Shown here: piece by piece, positions 56,201 through 64,000 of the stretch | How positions within the stretch are numbered: position 1 is the stretch's first letter | How the letters are laid out: each line of letters opens with the position of its first letter | Source: Hylemonella gracilis str. Niagara R | GTDB lineage: Bacteria; Pseudomonadota; Gammaproteobacteria; Burkholderiales; Burkholderiaceae_C | Direction of reading: 5' to 3' | DNA length: 64,000 nt | Assembly (NCBI RefSeq): GCF_000600295.1 | Contig: NZ_JEMG01000001.1 | Location: 829,055-893,054, forward strand | Notes under the pieces: generated by a model | The model's database searches: none | The model's input: only the letters and a program-made list of their open reading frames with translations | Told to the model about the DNA's origin: nothing | Program-made: the position numbers and the translations under genes

Positions 56201-56738
56201 GGACATTGGTCCGTTGCTGACGGCCTTTGGCTCTCGGCTTGCGCATGACTACGAAATCATTGGGCATCTGCACACAAAGAAGAGTCCCCATATATTGAAG
56301 TCCGATTTTTTGGCGAAATGGAATTCAGTTTTGCTGGAAAACCTGATTGGTGGACAAGTTGGCGGGTGTATGGCGGATGCCATCTCGGAAAAGATGTTCA
56401 ATGATGAAAGCATCGGAATCGTTTTTCCTGAAGACCCGCACGTCGTAGGTTGGACTGACAATTTGCCGCGTGCAGAACCTCTGGCTAAGCGGCTGGGTAT
56501 CCAGCATCTTCCAAAAGCGTTTAATTTTCCTGTCGGTGCGATGTTCTGGATACGCGCGTCGGTGCTGCAGAAGTTTGTTGAGCTGGATTTGCAATGGGCT
56601 GACTACCCGGATGAACCTGTGCCGATCGATGGAACCATACTCCATGCTATTGAGCGGTTGTTTGGGTTGGCGCCAGCTCTACTTGGGTTGCGGAGTGCCG
56701 TCACACACATTCCTGGAATGACGCGAAGTGCGTCGTAG
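53295..56738 (+). CDS. Large fusion: methyltransferase, coiled coil, GT4 glycosyltransferase and RgpF-type domain
   Basis: A 1147-aa protein. Residues ~1-230: SAM methyltransferase ('LLEIGIQNGGSLEIWSRYFP', 'DVILDDGSHFSSDI', 'GGVYVAEDLHCSYW'). ~269-330: coiled coil ending 'TSRSWSITAPLRWLEERGR'. ~356-394: the 'DADVYLELYPDVVHGGMD..HYLSHGRWEGRKY' module. ~410-800: GT4 transferase ('VSHEASRTGAPVLSLNLVEE', 'VWFGHGYDPE', 'FLLSSRLDPMPNVAIDAMSF'). ~900-1147: rhamnan synthesis protein F domain ('VALHLHAYYVDMV', 'VVPNRGRDIGPLLTAFG', 'GHLHTKKS'). Probably builds and methylates a rhamnose-rich chain. ATG 53265 is an alternative start; neither has a clear ribosome binding site. Confidence 0.82.
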   Translation: MKKNLREFYNEHLGKLSDKWAGYLVAYDHTFSAYREQPIRLLEIGIQNGGSLEIWSRYFPNAQVLVGCDINPKCAELKYEDPRIKVVVGDANAPVTQQEVLSHSQKFDVILDDGSHFSSDIVRSFALYFPKLEDGGVYVAEDLHCSYWQYYEGGLFDPYSSIAFFKRLADVINHEHWGVDRKREEIFKGFDALRGVASWEDVLSHVHSVEFSNSVCVIRKKAPAENRLGERIVVGSVERVTEGHKAQLGASPSLINEAANKWSAQSLEEMLSERDLHIAELEAEVMRLNQGLTDLHGELKALLTSRSWSITAPLRWLEERGRSLKRKVVGTQSGKDVAHTAVKTPARKRHAQVMGLPADFDADVYLELYPDVVHGGMDAAEHYLSHGRWEGRKYHRPTMLSSKRFDSSKATVLVVSHEASRTGAPVLSLNLVEELSKRYNVVVLLLGHGELVKTFQSVATEVWLDTLSRNDPRLASFVVNKICERHVLLFAIVNSIVSHSVLAPLAMKFVPTIGLFHEFASYTRPRDVFAQAFLWSTEVVFSTRLTMEDALKTVFSDGLSAVHVIPQGRCSIPKDKDCEQSLVNAERAFIASKMRPAGSADDSIVVLGVGAVQIRKGVDQFLECAARVASSPGGENCRFVWFGHGYDPETDLDYSVYLADQIQRAGLAERVVFVRETSEIEKAYEEADIFLLSSRLDPMPNVAIDAMSFGVPVVCFAETTGIADFLIEHDLGQSCVAKYLDADDMAAKVLRMAESPVLRETLGNACREAANKTFQMQNYVKQIEQVALSASNKREQEWKDRGVISASGQFDFEMGSASSSMTQDEALNQYVRGWARGIALASEMTVRKPCPGFHPGVFRECNPALVGNADPFAVYLQRDRPTGVWTYPVIVGPYKKKSDQPINKRVALHLHAYYVDMVSDIIQRLDQNRVRPDLFVSVKDDDARQTVFELLKNYGGRVMEVQVVPNRGRDIGPLLTAFGSRLAHDYEIIGHLHTKKSPHILKSDFLAKWNSVLLENLIGGQVGGCMADAISEKMFNDESIGIVFPEDPHVVGWTDNLPRAEPLAKRLGIQHLPKAFNFPVGAMFWIRASVLQKFVELDLQWADYPDEPVPIDGTILHAIERLFGLAPALLGLRSAVTHIPGMTRSAS

Positions 56739-56912
56739 TTCTGGGCTGTGAGAGTTGCCTATTCGCGCTAATGGCGGATTGGGCGATTGAGGGTGTCGGA
56801 GCGGCTTGCGAGCCGCTCTATTCACGTAGAGATGCGGATTCATCTATTGTGAATCTCGCCGAAGTCAGGTTGACAAGTTGAGGTTAACCGAAATGCATAA
56901 GGGAGTTTCGCT
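56739..56912. other. Spacer with hairpin between the two GT4-RgpF genes
   Basis: 174 bp without a gene. It contains an 8-bp hairpin GAGCGGCT-TGCG-AGCCGCTC (56799-56818) without a clear T run; it may act as a weak terminator or RNA-stability element. The next gene has a good AAGGGAG ribosome binding site. Confidence 0.4.
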
Positions 56913-59306
56913 GTGGAGCGTTTGCATCGCTATCTGAAGCACGCCATCGTTGTCCTGAAGGCCTTGAGGCATTACGGCATTTCTGGTCCCGTGCTCAAAA
57001 AGGCCTGGGATGTTTGGCGTCGACAGGGCTTGAGGCGATTGCTTTCCCATGCCAGTGCATTGTTTTCGCGCTCTGATGCGGTTTTTTCTTCCGTAAGGCC
57101 GTTCGATCCTCAAAAAGCCACAATTCTTGTCGTCAGCCACGAGGCGTCCAGAACCGGCGCGCCGGTTCTGAGTTTGAATCTGGTTGAAGAGTTTTCCAAA
57201 CGTTATAACGTCGTTGCTCTGTTACTGGGCCATGGTCCATTGGTCGAGGCGTTTGCCGATGTTGCATCGGAATTGCACATTGATCCGATAAGTCGGGCTC
57301 AGCCCGAATATGCGCACCGTGTCATCAATAGCATCTGCGCGCGGCACAATCTCAAAGCTGCCTTCGTCAACAGCATCGAGTCTCGAGCAGCGTTGGTGCC
57401 GCTTGCATTGAATTTTGTGCCGACCATCAGCTTGATGCACGAATTTGCATCCAATACACGCCCGCTGGATGCATTCGGGCGTGTGTTTTTGTGGTCCTCG
57501 GAAGTCGTGTTTTCAACGCGTCTGACGATGGAGAACGCCTTGGCGGCGCATCGGGGTGCACATTACAGTTCGGGCTTCGTGCATGTCCTTCCGCAGGGGC
57601 GTTGCACAATTCCGCGGGAAGAGAAGCGTGCGCAGAACCTGGTCGATGCTGAGCGAGCATTCGTTGCGTCCAAGATGCGTCCGCGAGGATCCGCAGACCG
57701 CAGCGTTGTGGTGCTGGGGGTGGGAACCGTTCAGTTCCGCAAGGGAGTTGATCTGTTTCTGGAGTGCGCTACACGCATTGCAAAGGAACCTGGCGGAGAA
57801 AACTGCCGTTTCGTTTGGTTCGGCCATGGCTATGACCCCGAAGTGGACTTAGTCTATTCCGTTTATCTGGCTGATCAGGTTCAACGCGCAGGCTTGGCAC
57901 AGCGGGTCGCCATTGTTCGTGAAACGAGTGAGATTGAAGAGGCGTACAAGAATGCAGATATTTTTCTGCTTTCATCGCGCCTTGATCCGTTGCCGAACGT
58001 TGCCATTGATGCGATGAGTTTGGGCGTGCCCGTGGTGTGTTTTGATGAAACCACGGGGATTGCCGACGTGCTTGCGCGACATGGCCTGCGTGATGCGTGC
58101 GTGGCGGATTATCTGGACACGCACGATCTGGCTCGACGGGTATTGGCTCTGTCCATTTCCCCTGCACATAGAAAATCAATTGGAGAAAAATGCCGAGAAA
58201 TTGCGCGGCTGAACTTTCAGATGAGTGACTATGTGGCTCGCTTGGAAGCATTGATGCTTGCTGCAGGTGAGCGTAAGAACAAGGAGAGAATGAATGTGCA
58301 GTCTCTCGTGGATTCGGGCGCTCTTCTGCCCGGGTTTGCCGCACCAGCTCATATACAACCGGCTCATGCAGCCAAGCAATATGTCAGGGCGTGGGAGAGT
58401 GGCTACGCTAGGCGCAAACCTTTCCCCGGCTTTGATCCGGGGGTATATCGGGAACGTGCGGAGCCGTACGCTGAGGAGGATCCGCTCCTGTCCTTCTTGA
58501 AGGCTGGCCGACCCGACGGCCCGTGGTTGTTCCCAGTCATTGGGCCTGATGCGGGCGTAGCGGCTCCCGAGACAAAAAGTACGCGTGTGGCGCTGCACTT
58601 GCATGCTTACTATGCTGACATGCTTGGCCAGATAGCCCAGCGTCTTGAATGCAACCAAATTCGTCCGGATTTGTTCGTGAGCGTGAAAGACGAGGCCTCA
58701 AGGCAAATTGCCCTGGATGCGCTTCGCTCCTACCGAGGGCGCGTCGTCGATGTTCGCGTGGTTCCGAATCGTGGCAGGGATATTGGCCCTTTGCTGACCG
58801 CCTTCGGTGATCAACTCGTGCGAGACTATGACATAGTCGGTCATTTGCACACCAAGAAGAGTTTCGACATTAAGGATCGGCAAACCGTTGATGCTTGGTA
58901 TGCGTTTGAGCTTGAAAATCTGCTTGGGGGCAAAGTTGGTGGCCGTATGGCCGATACAGTGATTGCATACATGGCCGACCATACTGCTGTTGGAATTGTC
59001 TTCCCGGACGATCCCTATGTCGTTGGATGGAGCAGCAATCGAGCGTGCGCAGAGCCGCTGGCAAAACGTGTGGGCTTGTCATCGCTACCCAATGAATTCA
59101 ATTTCCCTGTGGGCACCATGTTCTGGGCGCGCACTGCGGTGCTCAAGCCGTTTGTTGCTCTTGGTTTGACGTGGGACGATTATCCACTTGAGCCGCTGCC
59201 TTACGACGGCACCATGCTGCACGCCCTTGAACGTCTGTTCGGATTGGTGCCCGCCGCGCAAGGTCTGTGTTGCGCAGTCACTCATGTTCCGGGGGTTACG
59301 CGATGA
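56913..59306 (+). CDS. GT4 glycosyltransferase fused to RgpF-type domain (paralogue of the preceding gene)
   Basis: A 797-aa protein starting at GTG 56913 (AAGGGAG upstream). It has a short N-terminal helical lead, a GT4 domain at about 67-455 and an RgpF domain at about 558-797. It parallels the second half of the 1147-aa protein nearly residue for residue ('LVVSHEASRTGAPVLSLNLV', 'FVWFGHGYDPEVDL', 'DALRSYRGRVVDVRVVPNRG', 'NFPVGTMFW'). Stretches of DNA are identical, for example 28 bp at 57506-57533 and 54911-54938. A tandem duplication lacking the methyltransferase part. Overlaps the epimerase gene by 4 nt. Confidence 0.85.
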   Translation: MERLHRYLKHAIVVLKALRHYGISGPVLKKAWDVWRRQGLRRLLSHASALFSRSDAVFSSVRPFDPQKATILVVSHEASRTGAPVLSLNLVEEFSKRYNVVALLLGHGPLVEAFADVASELHIDPISRAQPEYAHRVINSICARHNLKAAFVNSIESRAALVPLALNFVPTISLMHEFASNTRPLDAFGRVFLWSSEVVFSTRLTMENALAAHRGAHYSSGFVHVLPQGRCTIPREEKRAQNLVDAERAFVASKMRPRGSADRSVVVLGVGTVQFRKGVDLFLECATRIAKEPGGENCRFVWFGHGYDPEVDLVYSVYLADQVQRAGLAQRVAIVRETSEIEEAYKNADIFLLSSRLDPLPNVAIDAMSLGVPVVCFDETTGIADVLARHGLRDACVADYLDTHDLARRVLALSISPAHRKSIGEKCREIARLNFQMSDYVARLEALMLAAGERKNKERMNVQSLVDSGALLPGFAAPAHIQPAHAAKQYVRAWESGYARRKPFPGFDPGVYRERAEPYAEEDPLLSFLKAGRPDGPWLFPVIGPDAGVAAPETKSTRVALHLHAYYADMLGQIAQRLECNQIRPDLFVSVKDEASRQIALDALRSYRGRVVDVRVVPNRGRDIGPLLTAFGDQLVRDYDIVGHLHTKKSFDIKDRQTVDAWYAFELENLLGGKVGGRMADTVIAYMADHTAVGIVFPDDPYVVGWSSNRACAEPLAKRVGLSSLPNEFNFPVGTMFWARTAVLKPFVALGLTWDDYPLEPLPYDGTMLHALERLFGLVPAAQGLCCAVTHVPGVTR

Positions 59307-60229
59307 AGATCGTGGTTTTCGGCGGTGGCGGGTTCATTGGCTCGGCGATCGTTGATCGACTGCTGAAGGATGGTCATCAAATAAGGGTGTTCGAGCGTCC
59401 GCGTGTCGAACCCTACCGACCATTCACCATCGACGAGCATGTGGAATGGCTGTCGGGTGATCTGATGAGCGTTCACGACGTGGCGAATGCGGTTGAAGGT
59501 GTGGACGTCGTTGTACATCTGGTCTCGACCACGCTACCGAAGAGCTCCAATGACGACCCCATTTACGACGTACAAAGCAACCTGGTGGCGACCTTGCAGT
59601 TGCTGGCTGCAATGCATGCAAAAGGCGTACGAAAAATTGTTTTCATATCTTCGGGTGGAACCGTCTATGGAACGCCGCAATATGTGCCGATAGACGAGAA
59701 GCACCCGACAGAGCCACTGGTGTCATATGGCATCACCAAGCTGGCGATTGAGAAGTACCTGTTGATGTATCAGCACCTGCACGGTATCAAGGCGACGATA
59801 CTCAGGGTGTCCAACCCCTATGGAGCGCGGCAGCGCATTGAGACAGCCCAAGGAGCCGTGGGTGTGTTTCTCCATCGCGCGCTACGCGACGAAGTCATTG
59901 ACATTTGGGGTGATGGCAGCGTCACGCGGGACTACATTTACATCCAGGATGTTGCCGAGGCTTTTGCCCGTGCTGTCGTCTACGAGGGGCAGAAATCAGT
60001 CTTCAACATTTCTTCAGGCGCTGGCACGAGCTTGAATGCATTGACTGAATTGATCGAGCGCGTTCTGGGGCGGCGTGTGCGGCGCAACTACTTGCCCGCG
60101 CGTGCCTTTGACGTGCCGATCAGTGTGCTTGCTAACGCCGCAGCGCGAGTCGAGCTGGGGTGGGAGCCTCGCGTCACGTTGGAGCAGGGCATCGAAATCA
60201 CGATGAACTGGATGCGGTCCGTGCATTGA
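59303..60229 (+). CDS. UDP-glucose 4-epimerase-like NAD-dependent sugar epimerase
   Basis: A 308-aa extended SDR with 'IVVFGGGGFIGSAIVDRLL', 'IVFISSGGTVYGTPQYVPID', catalytic 'YGITKLAIEKYL' and 'LRVSNPYGARQR'. Close in form to GalE/WbpP-type epimerases of O-antigen loci; the nucleotide sugar is not clear. The ATG overlaps the upstream stop by 4 nt (ATGA). Confidence 0.85.
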   Translation: MKIVVFGGGGFIGSAIVDRLLKDGHQIRVFERPRVEPYRPFTIDEHVEWLSGDLMSVHDVANAVEGVDVVVHLVSTTLPKSSNDDPIYDVQSNLVATLQLLAAMHAKGVRKIVFISSGGTVYGTPQYVPIDEKHPTEPLVSYGITKLAIEKYLLMYQHLHGIKATILRVSNPYGARQRIETAQGAVGVFLHRALRDEVIDIWGDGSVTRDYIYIQDVAEAFARAVVYEGQKSVFNISSGAGTSLNALTELIERVLGRRVRRNYLPARAFDVPISVLANAAARVELGWEPRVTLEQGIEITMNWMRSVH

Positions 60230-60336
60230 GAAAACTCCCGTGGCATCGCAGGCGCCCCTTTTTAGGGCTTCTGACCGTCAAAGCCAGGGGCATGAAGATT
60301 TTTTAGGTACATCAACGCGCATCAAAGGGAGAATTA

Positions 60337-62415
60337 ATGCTGCGTGAAAATTACAGCGACAACAAGTGGCAGGTCACTGTTGTGATTGCTTTAGGCATTC
60401 TGATACTTCTTCGCTTCGCGTTGTCCACCCGACTGCCTGTTTATATTATTTCGGACAGTCCGCATGACGACGCCTGGGTTGTCAAGCGTGCCCTGTACAT
60501 CTTGCAGGGGAGGTGGCTGGGCCCTTACGATCAGTTCACGCTCATCAAAGGCCCGTTTTCTCCCCTGCTCATGGCGTTTGCCAGTGCCGTAGGGGTCACA
60601 TTCACTGGTTTAAACACGGCTTTATATTGTTTTGCCTGTGTCGTCTTTGTCGCGGCGGTGCGACCACTGATCAAGAGCCAATGGTTGCTGGTCTTCTGTT
60701 TTGGGGTCTTGTTGTTCAACCCCCTTTCTTACGCGATCGAAACCGGGCAACGCATATATCGCAACGGCATAGGCCAGTGGGAAATTCTGCTGATTTTTGC
60801 TTGTCTGATTGCTGTTTTTTTGCGTCGCGACGAGGAGTGGAAAAAGCTCCTGAAGTGGGTGCTTGTGGCTGGCCTGACGCTGGGTGCTTTTTTCCTGACC
60901 CGAGAGGATGCAGCCTGGATCTACCCCTTCGTTTTTGGGGCGGTCATCTTTACGGTTGCGGTATTTTTGTTGGAAAAGAAGGGGGCCAGGAAGAAAGTCC
61001 TTCTCTTCGTGCTCCCGCTGGTGATCGCCTGGTCTGTCAGCGGGCTCGCGGCACTTGCGAACTATGCTCGCTACGGGGCCCTGCTAGTCAATGACCGCAA
61101 TGGCGGCAATTACGCGAAGGTCGCGGGAGATTTGCATGCCATTGCGCCCAACGAGGAAGAAGATAGGTTCTATAGGTCTGAAATAGAGAAGGGGCGATAT
61201 TTCAATATTTATGTGTCCACGATGGAGAAGGCGCTTGCTGCCAGCCCAACGCTGAACAGTGCGTCACAACCTATTCGGGCATCGATTCGGCAATGGGCCG
61301 GTTGGGGCGAGCACAACAACGGTCAGCTTTGGACGGACCACATGCTTTTTGCGCTCCGAGATGGAGTACGAGAAGCGGGTTACTACCGATCTCTGCCAGA
61401 GACGGAAGCATTCTTTGGCAAGGTCCATCAAGAACTGCAAGCGGCATTTGAGAATGGCTCCCTGGCTAAGCAGGGGGGCTTCTCTGTTTCGCCTCTGATC
61501 AAACGTGTTCATGTCAGTGATGTTGGGAAATCTCTTTCCCTCATGCCTCAAGCGACGCTAGACATCATCGGATTCAGGGGCGCAAGTGCCGAAGTTCGCC
61601 CCGCCACCGGGAATCACATTCAGAGCTTCAGTCTGATTGCGGGCGGAGAGCATATTACTTCGAGGGACGGGATCATTGGCGCCGGTTGGGCTTTCGCAGT
61701 GGATGATCGCATACGCCTCAATGCTGGCTTGTATCAACAAGATGTCTTGGTTGCCACCGTCCCTTTCGTCGCTGGTAAGGATGTTTTTTCAGCGTTCAAT
61801 TTCAAGTACAAGAATGCGGAACTCTCCAGGTTCTCCTTTGATATTGACAAATATGGTTTGCAGAGCGGCGTATCGATGAGGTTTTATGACCAAAATGGCA
61901 AACTTTTCTGGGAACTACCTTTGGAGAAAGAGCTGGCCGTAGGTAATCCAGCTGCATGCGGTGGCAAGGAAGGGGTATTTCACTACTGCTTTGATCGTTT
62001 GACGCGAGCAGATGAGCCGTCGCTTCGGGGCTACTACGACAAGCTGGTCAAACGTGCGAACAGAGTGATCCGCGTGTACCAAGAGCTGATGCCCTACGTG
62101 AGTGTGCTGGCCTGTCTGGCATATCTGGCTGCAACGATTTCGCTTGTTCGAGACGCACGCAAAAAACAAGCAATGAATTCGTTCCCTGTGTGGCTGTTAC
62201 TGACCGGTGTAGCGACAACTTTCGCCTTGTTCGTGTTCAGTATGTGCTTGATCACGGCGACTTCATTCCATGCCTTGCATTACCTGTATACGGCCCCTGC
62301 CTATATATTGCACCTGATGTTCTGCGTGGTTTCCGTTGCCTGGGGGGGTGACGCATTCTTGGAAATGGCAAAGAGGTCCGGGCTTGTACGCCCTGGTGCT
62401 CGAGTACGCTCCTAG
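60337..62415 (+). CDS. Large membrane protein, GT-C-like, unknown function
   Basis: A 692-aa protein: about seven N-terminal membrane helices, a long extracytoplasmic region (about residues 240-590, soluble, beta-rich) and about three C-terminal helices. The first loop carries acidic residues in '[18 protein letters not shown]', where GT-C glycosyltransferases keep catalytic Asp, and '[10 protein letters not shown]' occurs later. Named family not recognised. In this place it could add a sugar to lipid-linked glycan in the periplasm. The first ATG after a 107-bp gap was chosen. Confidence 0.6.
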   Translation: MLRENYSDNKWQVTVVIALGILILLRFALSTRLPVYIISDSPHDDAWVVKRALYILQGRWLGPYDQFTLIKGPFSPLLMAFASAVGVTFTGLNTALYCFACVVFVAAVRPLIKSQWLLVFCFGVLLFNPLSYAIETGQRIYRNGIGQWEILLIFACLIAVFLRRDEEWKKLLKWVLVAGLTLGAFFLTREDAAWIYPFVFGAVIFTVAVFLLEKKGARKKVLLFVLPLVIAWSVSGLAALANYARYGALLVNDRNGGNYAKVAGDLHAIAPNEEEDRFYRSEIEKGRYFNIYVSTMEKALAASPTLNSASQPIRASIRQWAGWGEHNNGQLWTDHMLFALRDGVREAGYYRSLPETEAFFGKVHQELQAAFENGSLAKQGGFSVSPLIKRVHVSDVGKSLSLMPQATLDIIGFRGASAEVRPATGNHIQSFSLIAGGEHITSRDGIIGAGWAFAVDDRIRLNAGLYQQDVLVATVPFVAGKDVFSAFNFKYKNAELSRFSFDIDKYGLQSGVSMRFYDQNGKLFWELPLEKELAVGNPAACGGKEGVFHYCFDRLTRADEPSLRGYYDKLVKRANRVIRVYQELMPYVSVLACLAYLAATISLVRDARKKQAMNSFPVWLLLTGVATTFALFVFSMCLITATSFHALHYLYTAPAYILHLMFCVVSVAWGGDAFLEMAKRSGLVRPGARVRS

Positions 62416-62518
62416 TAGTCATGTCCTCAAATGTGTCCGCGTCCCGAATGAGTTTCAGAATCACGGAATTACGTCCAAGGTTCGATCAGGTCGAATCGAA
62501 CATTTGCAGCGAATTGTC

Positions 62519-64000
62519 ATGAAAACCATCCTCGTAATCGGTTCCGGCCCTGCAGGGGTATCTGTGAGCACGGCGCTGTTAAGTCGCGGTCTGCAAGTCA
62601 CCATGCTGGACGTGGGGCGTACTTTGGAAAAAGGGCTCGAAGAAAAGATTGCAGGATTGCGAACTAAGACGTCCTTGTCGAGGGAGGATGTAGAGCAGCT
62701 GGCCTCGAGTGTGAAGGTGGATGTATCGGGGGTGGAAGAGAAAAAGGTTTTCGGTTCTACCTATGCGAACAGGCTAAGCGAAAGCTTCCGTGTCGAGAAG
62801 CACAACGCCATGGTCTATCACTCTTTTGCAAAAGGGGGGCTCTCCAACCTTTGGGGGCGACTGTTGATGCCCCTGGCTCGGGATGATATGAAAGACTGGC
62901 CGCTGCCAGATGGCGCGCTGGATCAGTATTACTCGCGAGTGCTTGATTACGTACCACTGGCGGGCAGAAAAGACCGCCTTGAGCAGCTGTTCCCACTTCA
63001 CACCGACTGTCCAGGGTCTATGGAGTTGTCGGGACAAGCGAAAAAGCTGGACCAGCACATTCATCGCCATGCCGAAGCACTCGAGAAAGAAGGGTTTTTT
63101 TTCGGGCAGTCTCGTCTTGCCGCATGCTTTGATGGCTCGTGGGAGCGCTCTGGGAAATGCCGGCGGTGCGGTCTCTGTCTCTATGGATGTGTGTACAACG
63201 ATCTGTACTCTGCGGCCTGGACGGTGGAGGACTTGTGCCGCAATGAGAACTTCAAGTATTTGAGCGGCAATATCGTTGACCACATAGAGCGTGATGAAGA
63301 TGGCTTGATTGTCCACGGGACCAGGGATGCAGACGGCTCACCAACGACTTTCAAAGCAGACAAGGTATTTCTAGCGGCTGGTTCGGTAGGCAGTACGCGG
63401 ATAGTCTTGAAGTCGAAGAAAATGTACAACGTGCCGATTGACTTCAGGGTGAGTGATTTTTACATCCTCCCTACGTTCTCTTTATTTTCCAAGCGGAACG
63501 TGGTGGGGGAAGAGTTGAACACATGCTGTCAGTATTTTGTTCAGCTCCAGGACCGGAAGGTCGATTCTCGGCTCATCAATCTGCAGATATACACGTACAC
63601 TGACTATTACTACAAGGCGCTCAAGAAAGCGACGGGTGCTTTCTTCCCTCTTCTGAAATGGCCGATTCACTGGTTCCTGGACAGGTTTGTCGTGGTTTTC
63701 GGTTATCTGCATTCGGACAATTCTGCTCGCATGCAATTGCGCTTGAAAGACGATGACGTTCTTGAGGTGGTGGGTGTGCGTAACCCCGAGAGCCGCGGAG
63801 TGCTGCGAAGGTTGAAGCGGAAATTATGGAAAGCGGCGACCAAGATAGGACTGGTGCCTATCCCATTCCTGGGGCGTGAGCAGCAGATAGGACATTCCGT
63901 CCACTTTGGTGCGAGTTTGCCGATGAGCGCCAAAGCCGACGGCCTGCGCACTGACATGATGGGCGGTGTTGATGGACTGAGTGGGCTGCACGTGGTTGAT
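62519..64000 (+). CDS. FAD-dependent oxidoreductase with CxxCxxCxxxC cluster (runs off the right edge)
   Basis: An open frame of 494 codons with no stop in the window. It starts with a GxGxxG FAD motif ('[20 protein letters not shown]'). Around '[20 protein letters not shown]' and '[16 protein letters not shown]' it resembles GMC-type or related flavin oxidoreductases, with '[18 protein letters not shown]' near the C-terminal side where GMC enzymes carry the active His. Unusual is C214xxC217xxC220xxxC224, an iron-sulfur-like motif in the FAD protein. The substrate is unknown; a sugar or alcohol of the surface glycan is likely from context. Confidence 0.72.
   Translation, partial: MKTILVIGSGPAGVSVSTALLSRGLQVTMLDVGRTLEKGLEEKIAGLRTKTSLSREDVEQLASSVKVDVSGVEEKKVFGSTYANRLSESFRVEKHNAMVYHSFAKGGLSNLWGRLLMPLARDDMKDWPLPDGALDQYYSRVLDYVPLAGRKDRLEQLFPLHTDCPGSMELSGQAKKLDQHIHRHAEALEKEGFFFGQSRLAACFDGSWERSGKCRRCGLCLYGCVYNDLYSAAWTVEDLCRNENFKYLSGNIVDHIERDEDGLIVHGTRDADGSPTTFKADKVFLAAGSVGSTRIVLKSKKMYNVPIDFRVSDFYILPTFSLFSKRNVVGEELNTCCQYFVQLQDRKVDSRLINLQIYTYTDYYYKALKKATGAFFPLLKWPIHWFLDRFVVVFGYLHSDNSARMQLRLKDDDVLEVVGVRNPESRGVLRRLKRKLWKAATKIGLVPIPFLGREQQIGHSVHFGASLPMSAKADGLRTDMMGGVDGLSGLHVVD

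Noticed and set aside
1..64000. CRISPR arrays, tRNA or rRNA genes, riboswitches
   Set aside because: No regularly spaced repeats, no recognisable tRNA cloverleaf or rRNA segments and no known riboswitch core were noticed on reading; a covariance-model scan would be needed to exclude small RNAs.

Overview
The window is a stretch of a Burkholderiales (probably Comamonadaceae) chromosome. This is judged from the Burkholderiales-type glutamate-cysteine ligase, the fur | bamE-dapB-leuS-lptE-holA-proA gene order, a PHA phasin with a histone-like tail, and high-GC codon use in the housekeeping blocks. No rRNA, tRNA or CRISPR array was found.

Region 1 (1-2112): the start of a LysR-type regulator, divergent from an exported metallo-beta-lactamase-fold hydrolase, and a two-TM protein of unknown function. 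Region 2 (2110-8499): a 6.38-kb accessory element that, as far as I know, is undescribed. It begins and ends with TGTCG inverted repeats (19 of 25 bases shared) and is flanked by a 5-bp direct repeat CATGA. It split folB from the gene that used to follow it 3 nt downstream. Inside are a relic of an integron (the first ~30 codons of an intI gene under a LexA-box-like palindrome, an attI-like region with an ORF-11-like leader ORF, and at least two gene cassettes with attC sites), a tyrosine recombinase gene broken by an in-frame amber codon, the tail of a metal-type sensor kinase, and a five-gene metal operon (DUF2946-like, CusF-like, outer-membrane-like, MerP-like, MerT-like). No transposase gene is visible.

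Region 3 (8501-19467): folB and a FolM/PTR1-like reductase, a MidA-family methyltransferase, DUF2905, cca, an XRE regulator divergent from a small membrane protein, an NDUFA9-like protein, a lytic transglycosylase, 5-formyl-THF cyclo-ligase, a PsiF-like protein and a porin. Region 4 (19685-34513): kup, gshA, proA, holA, a PagL-like lipid A deacylase, lptE, leuS, dapB and bamE on the minus strand, with fur divergent from bamE; then hprK, ptsN, hpf and corA. Region 5 (34510-46442): an exported protein, manC, mtn, fadD, pntAB, a Nudix hydrolase, mnmA, DUF1840, an acyl-CoA-binding protein, a TetR regulator and a phasin.

Region 6 (46543-64000, right edge open) is a surface polysaccharide locus, all on the plus strand. 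rfbBDAC makes dTDP-L-rhamnose and wzm/wzt (with a C-terminal glycan-recognition domain) exports the polymer. These are followed by a TylF-like methyltransferase, a 1147-aa methyltransferase-GT4-RgpF fusion, a 797-aa GT4-RgpF paralogue, an epimerase, a large GT-C-like membrane protein and an FAD oxidoreductase with a CxxCxxCxxxC cluster. manC, 10 kb upstream, could supply GDP-mannose. GC content and codon use fall visibly after about 52.2 kb, as is common for O-antigen loci acquired by transfer.
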